Origin: Liolophura sinensis | Lineage: Eukaryota > Mollusca > Polyplacophora > Chitonida > Chitonidae | Length of the DNA stretch: 64,000 bases | Direction of reading: 5' to 3' | Assembly: GCF_032854445.1 (NCBI RefSeq) | Contig: NC_088295.1 | Coordinates: 24,475,385-24,539,384, forward strand | In this document: piece by piece, positions 41,101-63,029 of the stretch | How the letters are laid out: every line of letters begins with the position of its first letter | Position numbering within the stretch: the first letter of the stretch is position 1 | The notes under the pieces: model-generated | Seen by the model: only the letters and a program-made list of their open reading frames with translations | What the model was told of the DNA's origin: nothing | The model's database searches: none | Program-made: the position numbers and the translations under genes

Positions 41101-44100
41101 AAGTAACCTAATAATTAAACTCCACTGTGTGACAAGCTCGCAGAAAGACGAAAAAATCAATGTTACAAAAGGCATTTGTTTGCTTACCACAGAACTTGAA
41201 ATCGCACAGCTGTATACGGCCAAGTCGCGTTTAATCAGAGCAGAATGTAATGGTACCGTTGCGTTTGATGTTGAAGGCCTTATCCTTTAAAGCAATCCAG
41301 TCTTTAAACCCACTCCAGTCTCCCATATTGGGGGCGATCGAAAGGTTTACATATCACTCAAAGCAGGCTGCTGTCTACATGTCTGCCTCTGTAGAGGTTG
41401 CATTTCGAGACATTTTTAATTACACCTTGGCAACGGTTACACTTGGCAGTACATCTATGCCCTGTATTAACAAAGACTCATGAAACCCCGGCATTGGACA
41501 TAGCCTTTTCTCGGAGCCTTAAATTTCATTGCACTGAAGGCAATACCAAAATGCATCTTTTACAAGGACTTTACGATTTCTGGGAAACACAATAAAAGTG
41601 GAACAGACCTGTAATTACGCACTTCAGAGGCGGCAGATCTGACCCTGGTTTCTGGGCAGCAACATCATATTCTGTGAAAACAGAACAGATTCGAACTTAA
41701 ACTACTGCTGTTATATATATACATCCCAGCATTCCTTTCATGACCGAAATTAGTTGAACGTCATGACACAAAATGCATGTAACAAAATACCAAGAATCCA
41801 GTACATCGTAGATTAAGTTTCACGTAATACAACTCAATATTTCAGCATTTTATTTTGCCATCATGATGTCCATGATGCTGGCAAAACAGAATGACGTCCA
41901 TGACATTCAGCTAATTTCGATCAATATTGAGAAATGTTGAGACACAATGAAACTTTCGTTTTCGGAGTTATACTACTTCTGTAAATATCATAGATTGTCT
42001 CACCGTCCAAGGCTGCCAGCAATATTGAGAAATCTTCATCCTCTACAATAAAAAAAAATAATAAAAATGCACACCTGATGTAGATTTATGTATATTCAGA
42101 AAATGAGGCCCCTCTAACCAAGGCACAATGTATCAAGTGTAAGCAACGCTTATTGGTGAATGTACACAATGCAACCAAGGCATAAGACTTGTGGGAAATA
42201 TACCTAATTTTACCACGGTACATGTGCGGACTGGTGCGGGAATGTACCTAATGTTACCAAGGTACATGTGGCTGGTGCAGGAATGTACCTAATTTTACCA
42301 AGGTACATATACAACTAGTGCAGGAATGTACCTAATACAACCAAGGTACCGGAGATTCTATAGCAAAAAAATGAAAACAAAGTCTGTACTTACCAAGATT
42401 AGCCCTAATCATTGCCTTTCAGTAAGTATCAGATTAATACCTGTCATATTTGTGGCGTTAACACATACTTTTAATGTTTGAAAAAGTAGCGCGACCCGCT
42501 TTATAAAATTTAAGGAATTTTCTTGCCGATTTTGAATGGTAGCATGTGCTTATATGAGACTGATACTTTGTAAAAGGTATTTATTTGAACTAATTGCAAA
42601 AATAGTACTTGGGCCGATCGATTGTTTGCTAAAATCCCGGGTATAGCCAATTTAATTCAAGTATGTGACCAATCCACATTTTAGGTGCAAAGGATAGGAC
42701 CTCAGCCTCCTGAGGCGATTAACACGGAACTCTTTTCTTTTCATTTGCTTCTGTTTGCTTTTTTTTTTGTTCTGATTTTAGTTATCATGATCATGTCACA
42801 AGGTATTTCTGGCAACGACTTGGCTGAAATACTGCAAATGTGATGTTAAACGCTAATCATTCATATCTTCATCCTTGAAAGACACAACGGTGGATGGTAT
42901 CTCAAAAAGAATAATTGTGGGAAATGTTGTGTCCGGTGTGGTCAGCAGTACCCAAGAGCGGACAGAAGAAAACGTTACTAAGCAAAATTGTTGAGAATCA
43001 CTGATAAATTATGTGTTTAAATTCCTTGGTAGAATTTTTAAACACATGAACTGGTGCACAATCACTGTGTAAGAAGTTCACATGCCACACTAATAGGTCT
43101 GTATATTTAGCTTGATGGAGGCTGCCAGGTTACGCTGAGATGTGCTGAGTACATTGACACCCCACTGACAGAAAGGCATAGAATCCCCCCATCAGGTCCC
43201 TGGGGAACCCTTAGAAAGGCGAAAAACTGGATAATTTACAATCTTATGTCAACAAATGGAAAGCTGTTTGAATTTCTGTTTAAGTTATACTGCGAGGAAG
43301 ATAGACAATCTCAATTCAAATTGTCAGTGTACAATATCAAACCATAATACAAATTACCTCATTACAAAAAGTGAAATGAGGTATATTTCAATACAGCTTA
43401 CAATTCTACACAAATTGTACACAGAACGCTTCTGCCATGTAATGGGGCTTCGGTTTCATCGACAATAACGACAAATCTATTCCGAACAACTTTGGCTATT
43501 TAAGATCCCCATGAGGTTGTGAGGTCAAAACGCTTTGTGATTTTTTTCTCGATTTAATAGCACAAACAAAATGAATCACGCACCGCATTACCAAAAAATA
43601 CGGTTCTGCCGCCTGGAACACTAAGACTATTTCCCTCTGGGGGGTGTTTATTACTGTCTAAAAGCCTCTTAATAGCCGGGCTTTAAAAAGCATTAGTCGC
43701 CAGCTGGGATTTGGTCCACAAATTGTACAGGCCCTCTTGAAATGAAATAAAATCAATAAAGAAGCCCGACAAATACAAGGGAAAAAACTGCATTTTGAAT
43801 TGTATGAATGATGGAAGTTGCCAGCTGAGAAAGATTAACTAGTACCAAAGAGAAATTTGCAGTGCCTCATTTGTGACTTGATTTAAACCAGGAATCTGGT
43901 GAAAAAATGACAGGAAGGAAATAAAGCTTATCGCAAACGGTTGTCACTTTATGGCAACTCATATCTCACAATTGCTTTCCGATACTCCTGCTCAGCTTAT
44001 TGCCAGAAATGATTTTTAAAAATGTTCAAATTTATTGTTATTGATATCAAATACGAAATCAATGCTAGAAATCATTACTTTTGCCCATGTTCAGTAAAAT

Positions 44101-47100
44101 GTACTTTCACATGATAGGCATACATAAACAGAACTTACATGGAGGACAATTACTACATTTTCAGAGAACTCAGTATCTCTCCGTTCAAAGTCCTGGGCAC
44201 CCATATGATTCTCCAGGAGGCGACTAGCTGTCCATCAGGAGGTGACCAGCCCATGGCCAGGAGGTGACTAGCACATGACCAGGAGGTGATTAGTACATGG
44301 CCAGGAGGTGACTAGCACATGACCAGGAGGTGATTAGCACATGGCTAAGAGGTGACAAGCACATGACCATGAGGTGACTTCCACGTCAAGGAGGTGATCA
44401 CCACATGACCAAGGTGATTTGCCCTTGACCATAAGGTGACTTGACCTTGACATGAGGAGTGGGCCATGACCAGAGGGTATGTCGCCTTGATCAAGTTGTG
44501 ACATACCCTTGACCTTGAGGTGACTTTCACTTGTACGTCCGCGGCCTGCACTATGGTGTGAGGCAACCGAGAAGAGCCTAGGGGAAACCCATGTGCAGAT
44601 TGCTGGAAAACCTTCCCACGTAAGGACAGAGAAAAAGCCTTGAGCTCAACTTTGAATTCACGGCAAATGCATTGGTGAGAGGCTCCTTGGTCACAGTGCA
44701 GCATCGGCACACTTACCACTTCGGCCATGGAGACCACCCCCTAGATTTCTTTGAAATTAAGTTAATTGTATTCCACATATTACCATGCAGGAACTTCTGA
44801 CTCACAAATAATCATTAATTTTTACTGATAGACTGCATATAAAATTTCTAAATCAAATATCTGATTTTCCTGGAATTATCAAACTGTGTGGAAGATGAAA
44901 TCAGCCATTTTTATACATACATATTCTTAAAAAACCATTTTATCTGGCAATGTTAACATATCATTTTTATAAAACCAAGTCACATCACCCTCTGTCTTCT
45001 TGAAACGATGAGATGAGATTCTGGCTCTCTCAAAAATGAACAATTACAGCCTCAAATTTTACCATCTGTCAGTCTCTGGTTCACAAGTGATCGATACAAA
45101 CCTCTGTTACAGGTTTCAGATAATCCCTACATTCTGTCATCTTTCAAAATTACCAACAGTAACACACCGATGAACAGATCTGTGAAAGATTGTGAGTTCA
45201 TTTTAAAATCTGATCAATATGTACCCGATTGTAAATATTACAGACAAACATTAGCCTACCCTACTCAGATTTCCTCTGGTGTTACAAGGAGTAAATAACA
45301 CACTCTACTGTAATTTAACAAGGATCAGTTCTCATTTTTCTTCACCAAACAAACACATATTCCAGTGCACACAAATGTTAAAATTCAAAAATTACATGTA
45401 TAATTGGTTGGTGCTGGCTCACTATGTCTACACTTCATCGTAGAGACTTAATATACACTTACTTTCCTAGAAGCATGACACATCACATGCCCATGACTAA
45501 CCTCTTAAAATCCAGATCATTTAAGTATGTCATCCACATTCACTTAGCACATTTGCATCCATTCATTTTGAAGTTGTGGCCAGGGCTTCTAAGCTTGCAA
45601 GAAAACTTGTTTTGTCAAAAGCAAAAATCAAGTGTACAATATTTAAAAATAAGGAACAGATAAAAAAAAAACAACATAAATACCCCTATGGAAACAATGT
45701 GTAACTTATTCTGAACACAGATGTGGTACAAACTTTACCAAGAAATTACTGAAGGGATAATACCACACAACTTTTACAGGCATTTTCACCTAATTTTCAC
45801 CAGATGCACGCGTTAAGATTGTCTATATGTAGAGCCTGTGAACAGACCTTGTTCTTAAGATCAAAAATTATTTTAACTGTATTTTATGTTTTTTAACAAA
45901 TCTGCGGACTTCTGGCAAATCTGGCCTGCAGCTACTTGTAGCTAGATGTAGCATTGAAACAGATCTACTATATTCAAGGGGAGATAACTTTGTCAGACAA
46001 CTAACAAGTTACAGGCAAAATTCCCTTATGTGTTTCCAGGTCGCTCTCTTTTGAATCTAGAAGATGGAAGACAGTCATGATCAGACTGAAATGATTCTGG
46101 TACCTTAACACATCCTTTAACACTTTTCTCCAAGGGAAATGTATTTTCTTTTAGCTTAACTGTTAAAAGTCAAGAGTACACATACATGTAATTTGTTCAT
46201 GTACTTCCTGGAGCTCCTGAACTCCTTTTTTCGCTTAATACAGCAGCAGTTTTCGGCAATTCAGCAGTTATCGGCAATTTGACATAAAGAGAGGAGAAAA
46301 ACAACCCAACCTCAATAACTGTTTCACATCCGAATAAAGCGCTCATGAGTTGGATATAAACACAAGCGTGCCTGTGGAGAGGAGGGTACATCCACGCCCA
46401 CACGTAATTCTGACTGACCTGTCCAGCTGGTACTGCTGATGACTAATGCTGACCGCTTCTCAACATTTTCCACGATGCCAGACCTTCTCCTCACAGTAAA
46501 TGCTGTCATCTCTTCCTCAGATGGCTTGCTGCAATATGAGCAGCCATTCATTACATCTGCTTCATTTAGATTACCCTGACATTAACATACCTGAATTTAT
46601 TTATTTATTTGACTGGTGTATCAGGGATAAGACAAACACTGGGATGAAAAAAAGGAAACCATACATCACACTCATAATTTTGTCATCTTTAGCATTCTGA
46701 ATTGAATTCTGAACATTTTACTTATGTATTCTTTTGTATAAATAAAGAGGAGTTCCTCCAAAAAGAGGACAAATCTCATGCCTGTGTACTCAAGAATATT
46801 TCACATATATGATGACGGCCAGCATTATGATGAGAGGGAGCCGAGCACAGCTTGGGGAAACCAACAACCATCCACTGGCAAGCCCTCACTCTTCTAGAGG
46901 AAGAGTGAGAGGGGCAAAGGAGAGAGGAAACCAGAATGAGCTGGACTTCATCATATTAATTAACAGTTTTACACTGAGTGAGTGAGTGCTTGGGGTTTAA
47001 CGTCGTACTTAACAATTTTTCAGTCATGTGACGATGAAGGCATCCTTAGAATGCATGTAATGTACCTCCTTATTGCAGGACGGATTTCCACCGCTCTTTT

Positions 47101-50100
47101 ATCTAGTGCTGCCTCACTGAGATGCCTTAACATAGGCAAGCAAGCCACCCCACCCGAGCCATTATACTGATACGGGGTCAACCAGTAGTTGCACTATCCC
47201 CTTCATGCTGAGCGCCAAGCGAGGAAGCTGCAACTTCCTCTTTTAAAGTCTTAGGTGTGACTCGACCCAGGACTGACCCTTGATCTACTGCACCCGAAGC
47301 GGACGCTCTATCAACTGTGCTAGCAGGGCCCATCAGTTTTATACTACAGTTTCCATTTAAAAGTCTGGAGCTTTCAGTAAAATTGGCACAACAAGAAACA
47401 CTTTTAAATTTCTATTTTTTCTCAAATAGTGGTATAACAACTTGCTATCGCTGATTTAAATATAAATAAAAAAAACATAAACCTTACCTTGGTTTAAATA
47501 TTTCATATTCACCAGAAAGTCTTTTAAACAGTTTATGTTTTGTTTCCAGGTCTGTTTCTTTAAACATATCTGGCGGACGGTCATACAAGACATCAGCTCT
47601 GAAAATTCAATTCTTGAAATGTAAAAACATAAAAGCCTCTGATATAATTAGATGATTTGTATGTCAACAGTTTCATTATTCACTATTGTGGGATTTTGAA
47701 CCACAGGGTTTATTCGCTCATATTACTGCTGTTGGGCTTCAGGGTGATGAAAATGGATGTTAAGGTAGACAGCACACATGTGTTTGTGCATTTTATGTTA
47801 GGCCACATAAATTTAAATTGTTCTTTTATGGACAGGATAAATATTTCGGAGGGTGGTATAAAAATAAACATGAAACTTTAAAATCATTTAACTTGTAAGA
47901 AGTGAGTCCCAGCCATTTTTCCTGTGAAAGACACATTTACATGATCAAAAGTTTTTAATTTTTTTTTTTTATTCTTTTTATGCCTACTCACCCATAAAAA
48001 CACAACAAAAAAAATTGGTTAATTTGTTAACAGTTTTACAATACAAATACATACTCTATCTTCCAAACAGTTTTTAGATCTTCCTTCATCGCCTCAGTTA
48101 CGCATATGTTAAATTTTGAGCGACATCCAAACCAACCTTCATACCTGTTAACAGAGACATGCAGTTATATGAGACATATATATTAGTTAATAGGATATCC
48201 AGAAAGTCTATGCTGATATGCACTTTTATCCACTGACATACAAATACATGTATAAGAGAGTTATGAAATCTGAGAAATACCATAAATAACAGGCTTACAC
48301 TTACATTTCATTTTTGTTTCCCATTTCTGTACGGTGCTAAATTTAAATAAATAACCATAAGTACCTAGGACAACAACTGCAAGAACAAACTTATATACTG
48401 TAAATCTTCAACATTAATGGAATTGTGGAATTTATGCATATAATCATTATGAAAATGATGCTTAAAATGATTTATTTGTGTCATTAAAAATGCAACCTTC
48501 ATAAAAGTGTGCAAATTATTTCTCTACACCCCACAGTTTTCTCAGAATGTTTCAAAATATTGGTTGCAAATACAGCTGAAAAGGTTGAAGAATAAGGGTA
48601 GTGTTTGAGTAGATCTAGGCTGTAGGTGAAAGTGTTCCAGGCCTAGTTGCCATATATGAAGGATTTCTTCAGCTAGAATGTTAGTAAGTATAACGTATAA
48701 ATCTTCCTTAGTTGAATACAGTCATAACGGCCTGAAAACCTTCTTAATATGACTTACTTATACGGGAAATGTATCATATATTCCAATGGCCTGGTAGACA
48801 ATTACATGAAGTAAGATAGGAGCTTTGGTCTAGGTAGGTATTTGATGAAAATATTTTTTCTTGTAAACACAATGCTAGAATTATTAATAAATCTCTACAA
48901 TTGACAAAAGCCTTTGCAGAAAAGTTGCTGAAACAGTCAAAAAAATTCGTGGTGTGCACTGATTGCACTACTGGTACATCCAGTTTGAACGGAGAAATGT
49001 AGCAATCAGAACAGTACACAGTGTATGAAAATATGCAATCAATATAATCCATTATTGCACTACGCAGGTAAATACCTGAACAGGAGTAATTATGAAAATA
49101 ACTACCCGATTGTAATTAAACTTACGCATGCACAAGTTTCATACGTTCATTACTTTAGGGAAAGTTGCATGGACAAAATCTGAATACATGGGAAAACACT
49201 ATTACACAAAGTCCAATAAAGCATAAAAAATCATAAAAATGATACCACATCAGATAAAAAGCATGACCACTTATATGCAAATATGATCTTTAATATTTTT
49301 TTCAATTATATCTTTTCTGAGAGAAGGGTATTTGAAATATTTTTGTATGGTCGGCATTTATGAACATTTCTTATATTGTCTTTGCATAATAATATTCTAA
49401 AAAGGTTGTGACGCATGTCTGAGAAATTTATTTGAATATAAATCTGTTGTTTATATCCAAATACATACATTTCATGTAAATTATGATATTATTTATGGAT
49501 ATATTAAAAATACAAATATGATTAAAATCAAACTTGAACACATTTGTTAGATATAATGACCAAATTCTAGATCAGACATATTTTTTGAATGTGTATTACA
49601 TCCACGTTTATAACATTACATAATATATACCAAGAGGTGATCTTGAATACCCACAACACAAAAATTACTTTCAAATGTCGTCTTCTTCTCTTTGGAAAAA
49701 CTGAACAATATATTGAAGACCACATTTACAATTAACTTTTCTCTCTCTTCCATCTGAACTTGTACAACATGTACTTTTTATGTTTTCTCCACTTTTACAC
49801 ATAAGCTTGCACAAATTCCGGTGATAGTCAAGGTGTATGGTAAGTTTCACCAAAATCACTGAAGTAGTTTGGAAGGAGATGCATTGATAAAATGTTGTCT
49901 ACAGACAAACAGACAGACAGGGTGATTCCAGTATACTCCTTCCCACCCCACCAACTTCAATGAGGGATGAGGATTGTAGCAAACACATACCATTTGGAAA
50001 ATTGCACAAGTGGGTGCATGTCGCCAAGAGCCAAGCTTAAAATAGTAAAGCCATAATTGTGCCAGTCAGTTACAAGCGTTGATCCACGTACTAAACACAC

Positions 50101-51607
50101 AAACCAGACCACAGCCAAAGAAGGTATGGCTGGGGGATTCTGAAACATTAAACGTATTATTAAATGTTAACACTGTATAAAACGTATCTTACAGTGAAAA
50201 GGGAAAAAAATTAACTTTTCAACCTGACAGTATTTTCTGGTGAGTGAGAGTAATGGCCACATAACTGTCTGTTATATAATGAAAATTGGTTCATAAAAAT
50301 CAGGTTTTACTCTCTTAGCCCTTACTGGCTATAAAATTATAGTCTTTCACTTGAAGTTTGGTATGTAAAAATGTAATTTTAGAAGCACATGAAGGCTTCA
50401 AACTGACACTTTTTATGCCAACACAAAAGTTTTTCAGATCAGAAATTAATCAAACTTCACAAAAAAATCTTCAGTGACCCTACAAGGTCGATGAATCAGT
50501 CTGAATCAAGTGAAATATGTCACTTTAAAAATACTAAACTTTAGGTGAAATACAGAAATGAAAACCAAGTTGAACAATAAAGTGCAAACCTACCTGAAGT
50601 ATAACATGTGAGAACTTGGGTAGCAATAAGAGGGTGAGCATCACTGACAAAGACTGCCAAATCACTTTCAAAACATAATTCATTAGTCGAGGCATGTCTG
50701 TAAAAACAAAAGACAGATTCCAGTAAAATTGATGAAGCCTTATGAATGACGGTTATTCTAGTATCACTTTGCATCCAATAAACTATTATAAAGCTTGACG
50801 ACTTTGAAAAAATAGTGAATACTGAAAGAGCTGTTCACACCATTTATGACACAGACTCACAATTAAGCTTACATTTCAACACAGCTGGTGGTTCCCTCAT
50901 GATGTGTTGTTCTATTTTCTCATTTTCTTGGATATCTCTGTGAGGTTTGGATCCTGAAAATGTAAGATTTCAAATATAAGATCACAAATACTTTGTGATG
51001 TGTGATTTACTAAAAGTAGATACACCCGTTTAACAGTATACCATTCCTACAAAAGGCACATAATACCTGTCAGACAAATGAATGAGTCAAGCTTAAAGTT
51101 TACAATGAAAACTGGTTCAGAAATATTTAGATACGCCATATTCATGGCTGCAGAATATGGCGTATTCAATTATTTCTCAACCAACAGGCAGTGTACTTGG
51201 CCTATGCATATGCGTGTGGGGGGAAAAACAGGTTACAATTATATATAAGACTACCATTCTTGTGACATCTTACACAGCACTGACACAAAGACACACAGAA
51301 TTTACATTATGTATTTTCTGGTGTGACAACAATATCTTAAGGTTGTAAACGAGATCACTGCTATTAAAATCGATCCCATGTGTTGCCATCTACATGTACA
51401 TGTACCTCCATAACAGGCAACGTCAACATTGTAGCCCTCTGACGCCAGTGACAAGCAGTGGTACTGCATACGAGGACTCCGACCAAAGTCTCCCAAAACC
51501 ACAACACAAATACTTCTCTCGCCCTTCACCATGTGATTTATTACAAGATAAAGGAAGATGAATATCACCGGTGGCAGGAAGAGGAACCAAGCTAGCAGCT
51601 CTGACAT
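35112..51607 (-). CDS. ALG1: ALG1, chitobiosyldiphosphodolichol beta-1,4-mannosyltransferase (13 coding exons)
   Basis: ALG1 (family GT33) adds the first mannose from GDP-mannose to GlcNAc2-PP-dolichol on the cytosolic face of the ER. Coding exons in gene order: 51607-51406, 50953-50873, 50697-50594, 50139-49991, 48144-48055, 47598-47488, 46528-46419, 42042-42004, 41671-41609, 40450-40340, 39611-39497, 35363-35299, then the last exon ending at 35112 (start 35257 or 35270). All junctions are GT..AG and in phase except the last. The product is about 461 aa; human ALG1 is about 464. Visible features: a hydrophobic signal anchor at residues 5-24, [11 protein letters not shown] near 39-50, DWHNYG near 154-159, SSTSWTEDEDF near 276-286, GKGP near 317-320, and [16 protein letters not shown] near 365-380. 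These follow the human protein block by block. The start was chosen at 51607 because it puts the anchor at the N-terminus and has a purine at -3; the frame is open further upstream to 51799. The final intron is abnormal (see findings). Confidence 0.95.
36171..36370. other. GC-balanced block in ALG1 intron 11, candidate conserved non-coding element
   Basis: Within the AT-rich 4.1-kb intron between exons 11 and 12, this block keeps balanced composition over 200 bp (tggcgtatcgtcgagcggag, acaaggccataaatcctgac). It has no long open frame and no repeat character. Confidence 0.25.
37866..38370 (+). repeat. 90-bp minisatellite, about 5.6 copies, in ALG1 intron 11
   Basis: The unit catttcacactcacctgcat, then ttgcatggccaactcggtgc and onward, recurs at 37961, 38051, 38141, 38231 and 38321, exactly 90 bp apart. 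Because 90 is a multiple of three and the unit lacks stops in two frames, overlapping frames of 213 and 157 codons stay open. Weaker related sequence lies upstream from about 37770. It sits antisense in an ALG1 intron. Confidence 0.95.
38465..38520 (+). repeat. Short tandem duplication, about 27 bp x 2
   Basis: The phrase tctaacaaatgaactcatta, followed by acaaa, occurs twice in direct succession. Confidence 0.85.
42110..42352 (+). repeat. 42-45-bp minisatellite in ALG1 intron 7
   Basis: The phrase ggaatgtacctaattttacc, followed by aaggtacat, recurs three to four times, with decayed copies upstream from 42110. Confidence 0.8.
42690..42866 (+). mobile_element. Possible SINE 3' end, third family
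   Basis: The end ttggctgaaatactgcaaat, then gtgatgttaaacgctaatca, looks like a SINE tail common in mollusc genomes. Recognition is from memory and only one copy is present. Confidence 0.4.
44207..44530 (+). repeat. 22-bp minisatellite, about 14 copies
   Basis: Unit approximately atgaccaggaggtgactagcac; ggaggtga starts at 44238, 44260 and 44282. Later copies decay toward ccttgaccataaggtgactt. It abuts a SINE copy and lies in ALG1 intron 7. Confidence 0.92.
44531..44741 (-). mobile_element. tRNA-derived SINE, family A, lacking its 3' tail
   Basis: On the minus strand it runs from gtctccatggccgaagtggt through a B-box-like segment and the body (ggtttcccctaggctcttct). It stops where the 22-bp array begins, so the 3' end is missing. 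A 130-codon open frame across SINE and array is an artefact. Confidence 0.8.
46771..46947 (-). mobile_element. tRNA-derived SINE, family A, diverged
   Basis: The plus strand shows actcaagaatatttcacata, then gacggccagcattatgatga, and ends in gaatgagctggacttcatca, matching the family body with many changes. Only 27 bp separate it from the family B copy at 46975. In ALG1 intron 6. Confidence 0.75.
46975..47335 (-). mobile_element. tRNA-derived SINE, family B, full length
   Basis: Read on the minus strand it starts with a tRNA-like head: A box tagcacagttgatagagc and B box gggtcgagtc. It ends after about 360 bp in gacgttaaaccccaagcact and cactcac. This terminal phrase reappears alone at 60598-60625. 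The order of the polymerase III boxes fixes the orientation. It lies in ALG1 intron 6, sense to the gene. Confidence 0.85.
49780..49965 (+). repeat. Dispersed repeat ending in an acagacagacag tail, ALG1 intron 4
   Basis: The text gtatggtaagtttcaccaaa, then cagacaaacagacagacagg, resembles a repeat tail I associate with mollusc genomes. The left boundary is uncertain. Confidence 0.4.
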
Positions 51608-52186
51608 TTCTCTGGAGTTTGATCGGAGAACAAAATTTCCACGTGTGCTGGATTTGTTTACATGTACGCCCCCTACATCCACGATAACAAACGGCTTTCT
51701 CGTAATACAACAAACTTCAATATTAAATGGTATGCAAATGCTTGTAATCTTTGTTACACATAAGAAAATATTATGAGACATCATAGAATACTGAAACAAA
51801 TACGTTTCATAGACATGCCTATTGTTTGTAATGGAGTATGCGCCCTACTATTGATTTCCTCCATTAGGGCCCATTTTAAAATATCTGTGATATATATGCA
51901 AATATTAGCAAAACGTTTGTTATTTTTTTAATGTTTAACTACCCAAATACTACTTATTCACTAAGATTTATAATGAAATGGGTATATCAATTTAAAAAGA
52001 TTTCATTGATACAAAGTATACTTGTTATATGCGTGTACATTAAACGACCCCTAACCTTGTCAACAAAGTGGGAGAGGCAGTTTTCGCCTCGATGTTTGGG
52101 TGGCAGTGTACACGTTTCGGTACTTAGATGTTAGAATGATTTAGTGGTGTGGTAGCAAGAGTAACTGCAACGGTTAACAAGGAACT
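51608..52186. promoter_or_regulatory. Shared upstream region of ALG1 and ANKRD54 (putative bidirectional promoter)
   Basis: This 579-bp interval separates the two divergent start codons and must hold both 5' UTRs and core promoters unless distant non-coding first exons exist. I see no clear TATA box or CpG-dense island. The ALG1 reading frame stays open to 51799, so the minus-strand transcript probably begins upstream of that or within it. Promoter function is inferred from arrangement only. Confidence 0.6.
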
Positions 52187-61316
<9,130 letters not shown>

Positions 61317-61417
61317 CGCCAAGAGGAAGCTCTCTGTCGACTGTTTAGCGGAATAGAGACGCCGGAAACGAATGCAGCCCAGCGAGAAGCGGTCATTCGA
61401 AAGATGGGTGAAATGAC

Positions 61418-61423
61418 AATAAA
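61418..61423 (+). terminator. Candidate ANKRD54 polyadenylation signal AATAAA
   Basis: AATAAA lies about 100 nt past the ANKRD54 stop codon and is the first canonical signal there. A second AATAAA at 61866-61871 could serve a longer 3' UTR. Confidence 0.5.
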
Positions 61424-63029
61424 TAATGCTGAAGAGTCAACGAATACGTGAAAAATTGTCACGCAGCTAACTGATAGAGAGGGGGTTTAATTCTTCGGTG
61501 ATCGTTGTGCTATTTGGTTCTGTAAAGAGGAATTTTCAAGCCGTCAGAGTTATGTATACATTTACATAAAAGGACTTTCTAGAAACGATATAATTCTGCT
61601 CGATTTTGTGAGATGTCAGTAGGCTATTGGAAACAATAATCTACTTCATTCATAACCACTACAGCAAATCTGAACTCAAAGTGAAACTTAATTCCGCTGT
61701 GGCGCGTACAGAGAGGGTCTGCCGTGGAAAAGGGGTCACATCATGTACTAATCCCTTGTCCATTCAGTCGTTGAATTGTAGGCAGCATCTTACATGGCAA
61801 TTTAGCAAATTCACATGTAAACAAATTTGTGGACCTGAGAATACGTTGGACGCTTGTTTAGCAAGAATAAAACTGTCTTCCGTGGTATTTTGCCGCTAAC
61901 CAGACGATATAGGCTACTTGTAGCTCATGAAATGGCCTTTAAGAGGAACGGCCAGATTACCAGAAGGTATTCATGTCCAAATTTCTCAGATTATATCTTT
62001 GCACTCACCCGCGTGAGTTTTGTGTATATTCGTTATAAAAAGGAATTGTTGTAAATTGTGTTCATATCTGTTATCCATAGCCAGTCTGCTTGTTATTGTA
62101 TGTTCCAGTTTAAAAAAAAGTACACATGAAACTAAAATTATATCTTTGTTCGTACTTTCAAATACAAATACTGCTCCCGTGTTGCGTTGACCAAAGTTTG
62201 TGGCCCAATTTCGGCCGCCGAATGGTATTCTAATCTAACTGCGCAAATGTATGAAAACTGCATTGGGGGAAAAATTGATGTGTTTGTATCGTCGTCAGGA
62301 GATCAACCACTTATGCCACGATATATACAGTCCCTCGTTTTAACTTGCGTTATTTGGAATGCCCAAACTAAATATTTCAACAAACGTCGGGTTGTATACC
62401 CCCCGCCCCACACACACACACACACCTGCCCTTCTCTTAAAATGAAAGTGTCTGCCACAGAATTAATTGGGGACACCAGACAGTGGACAAAAACACGTTT
62501 TTGAATATCGTACTTTTGATTTGGCCAAAGAATCTATTCAACCCGTACAACACTCTCCCGCTGTACATATTGTAAAAACGTATAATTAATTATAACGGCT
62601 TGTATTTTTTCTTGCTCTTGAAAAGTGAAATAAAAGGGAATAATTACATGTAATTCTGTGCCTATGAGTGGAATATGACCTCGAATATATAGACTGATGA
62701 CATTGACCCAGCCATGGGATTTATGGCATGAGCATAGAGCAGGTGGCTGATGTACATTTCCAGTTACACGCGCCAACACCGTCACACAGCTCTTGATGCA
62801 GAAGCTTTTGTAAGACATGTGTCGTGCTCACGTCAACTTGACTCGCCACAGGATTGCCTATTTTTCGTTTCGACATGGTTATCTGGTCTTGTTTTTCTAA
62901 TGACGAAAAATAATGGTTTCATATCCAAATCATGCTCAATGAAAATCGTTTTCAAAACTTACACAAATATCAATTTGAACAGTAAACGTGTACAAGGCTT
63001 GTGTCTTGAAATGCGAAGGAATTTTTTTT
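61424..63029. other. Sequence downstream of ANKRD54, no gene seen
   Basis: Apart from a second AATAAA at 61866 and a short (CA)n run near 62410-62426, nothing is recognisable. Frames up to 105 codons lack domain features. Confidence 0.4.

Noticed and set aside
42420-42500. Alternative ALG1 exon ending in NATNMTG with a GT donor near 42441
   Set aside because: It did not match the family and lacked a good acceptor; proper exons at 42004-42042 and 41609-41671 fill the gap exactly.
44345-44737. 130-codon minus-strand frame
   Set aside because: It crosses a SINE and a minisatellite; both explain it.
49987-49990. Alternative donor for ALG1 exon 4 after the TAT codon (phase 0)
   Set aside because: The next exon supplies G-TAT-GAA, so the donor 4 nt earlier (exon end 49991, phase 2) reconstructs the conserved KWYE.
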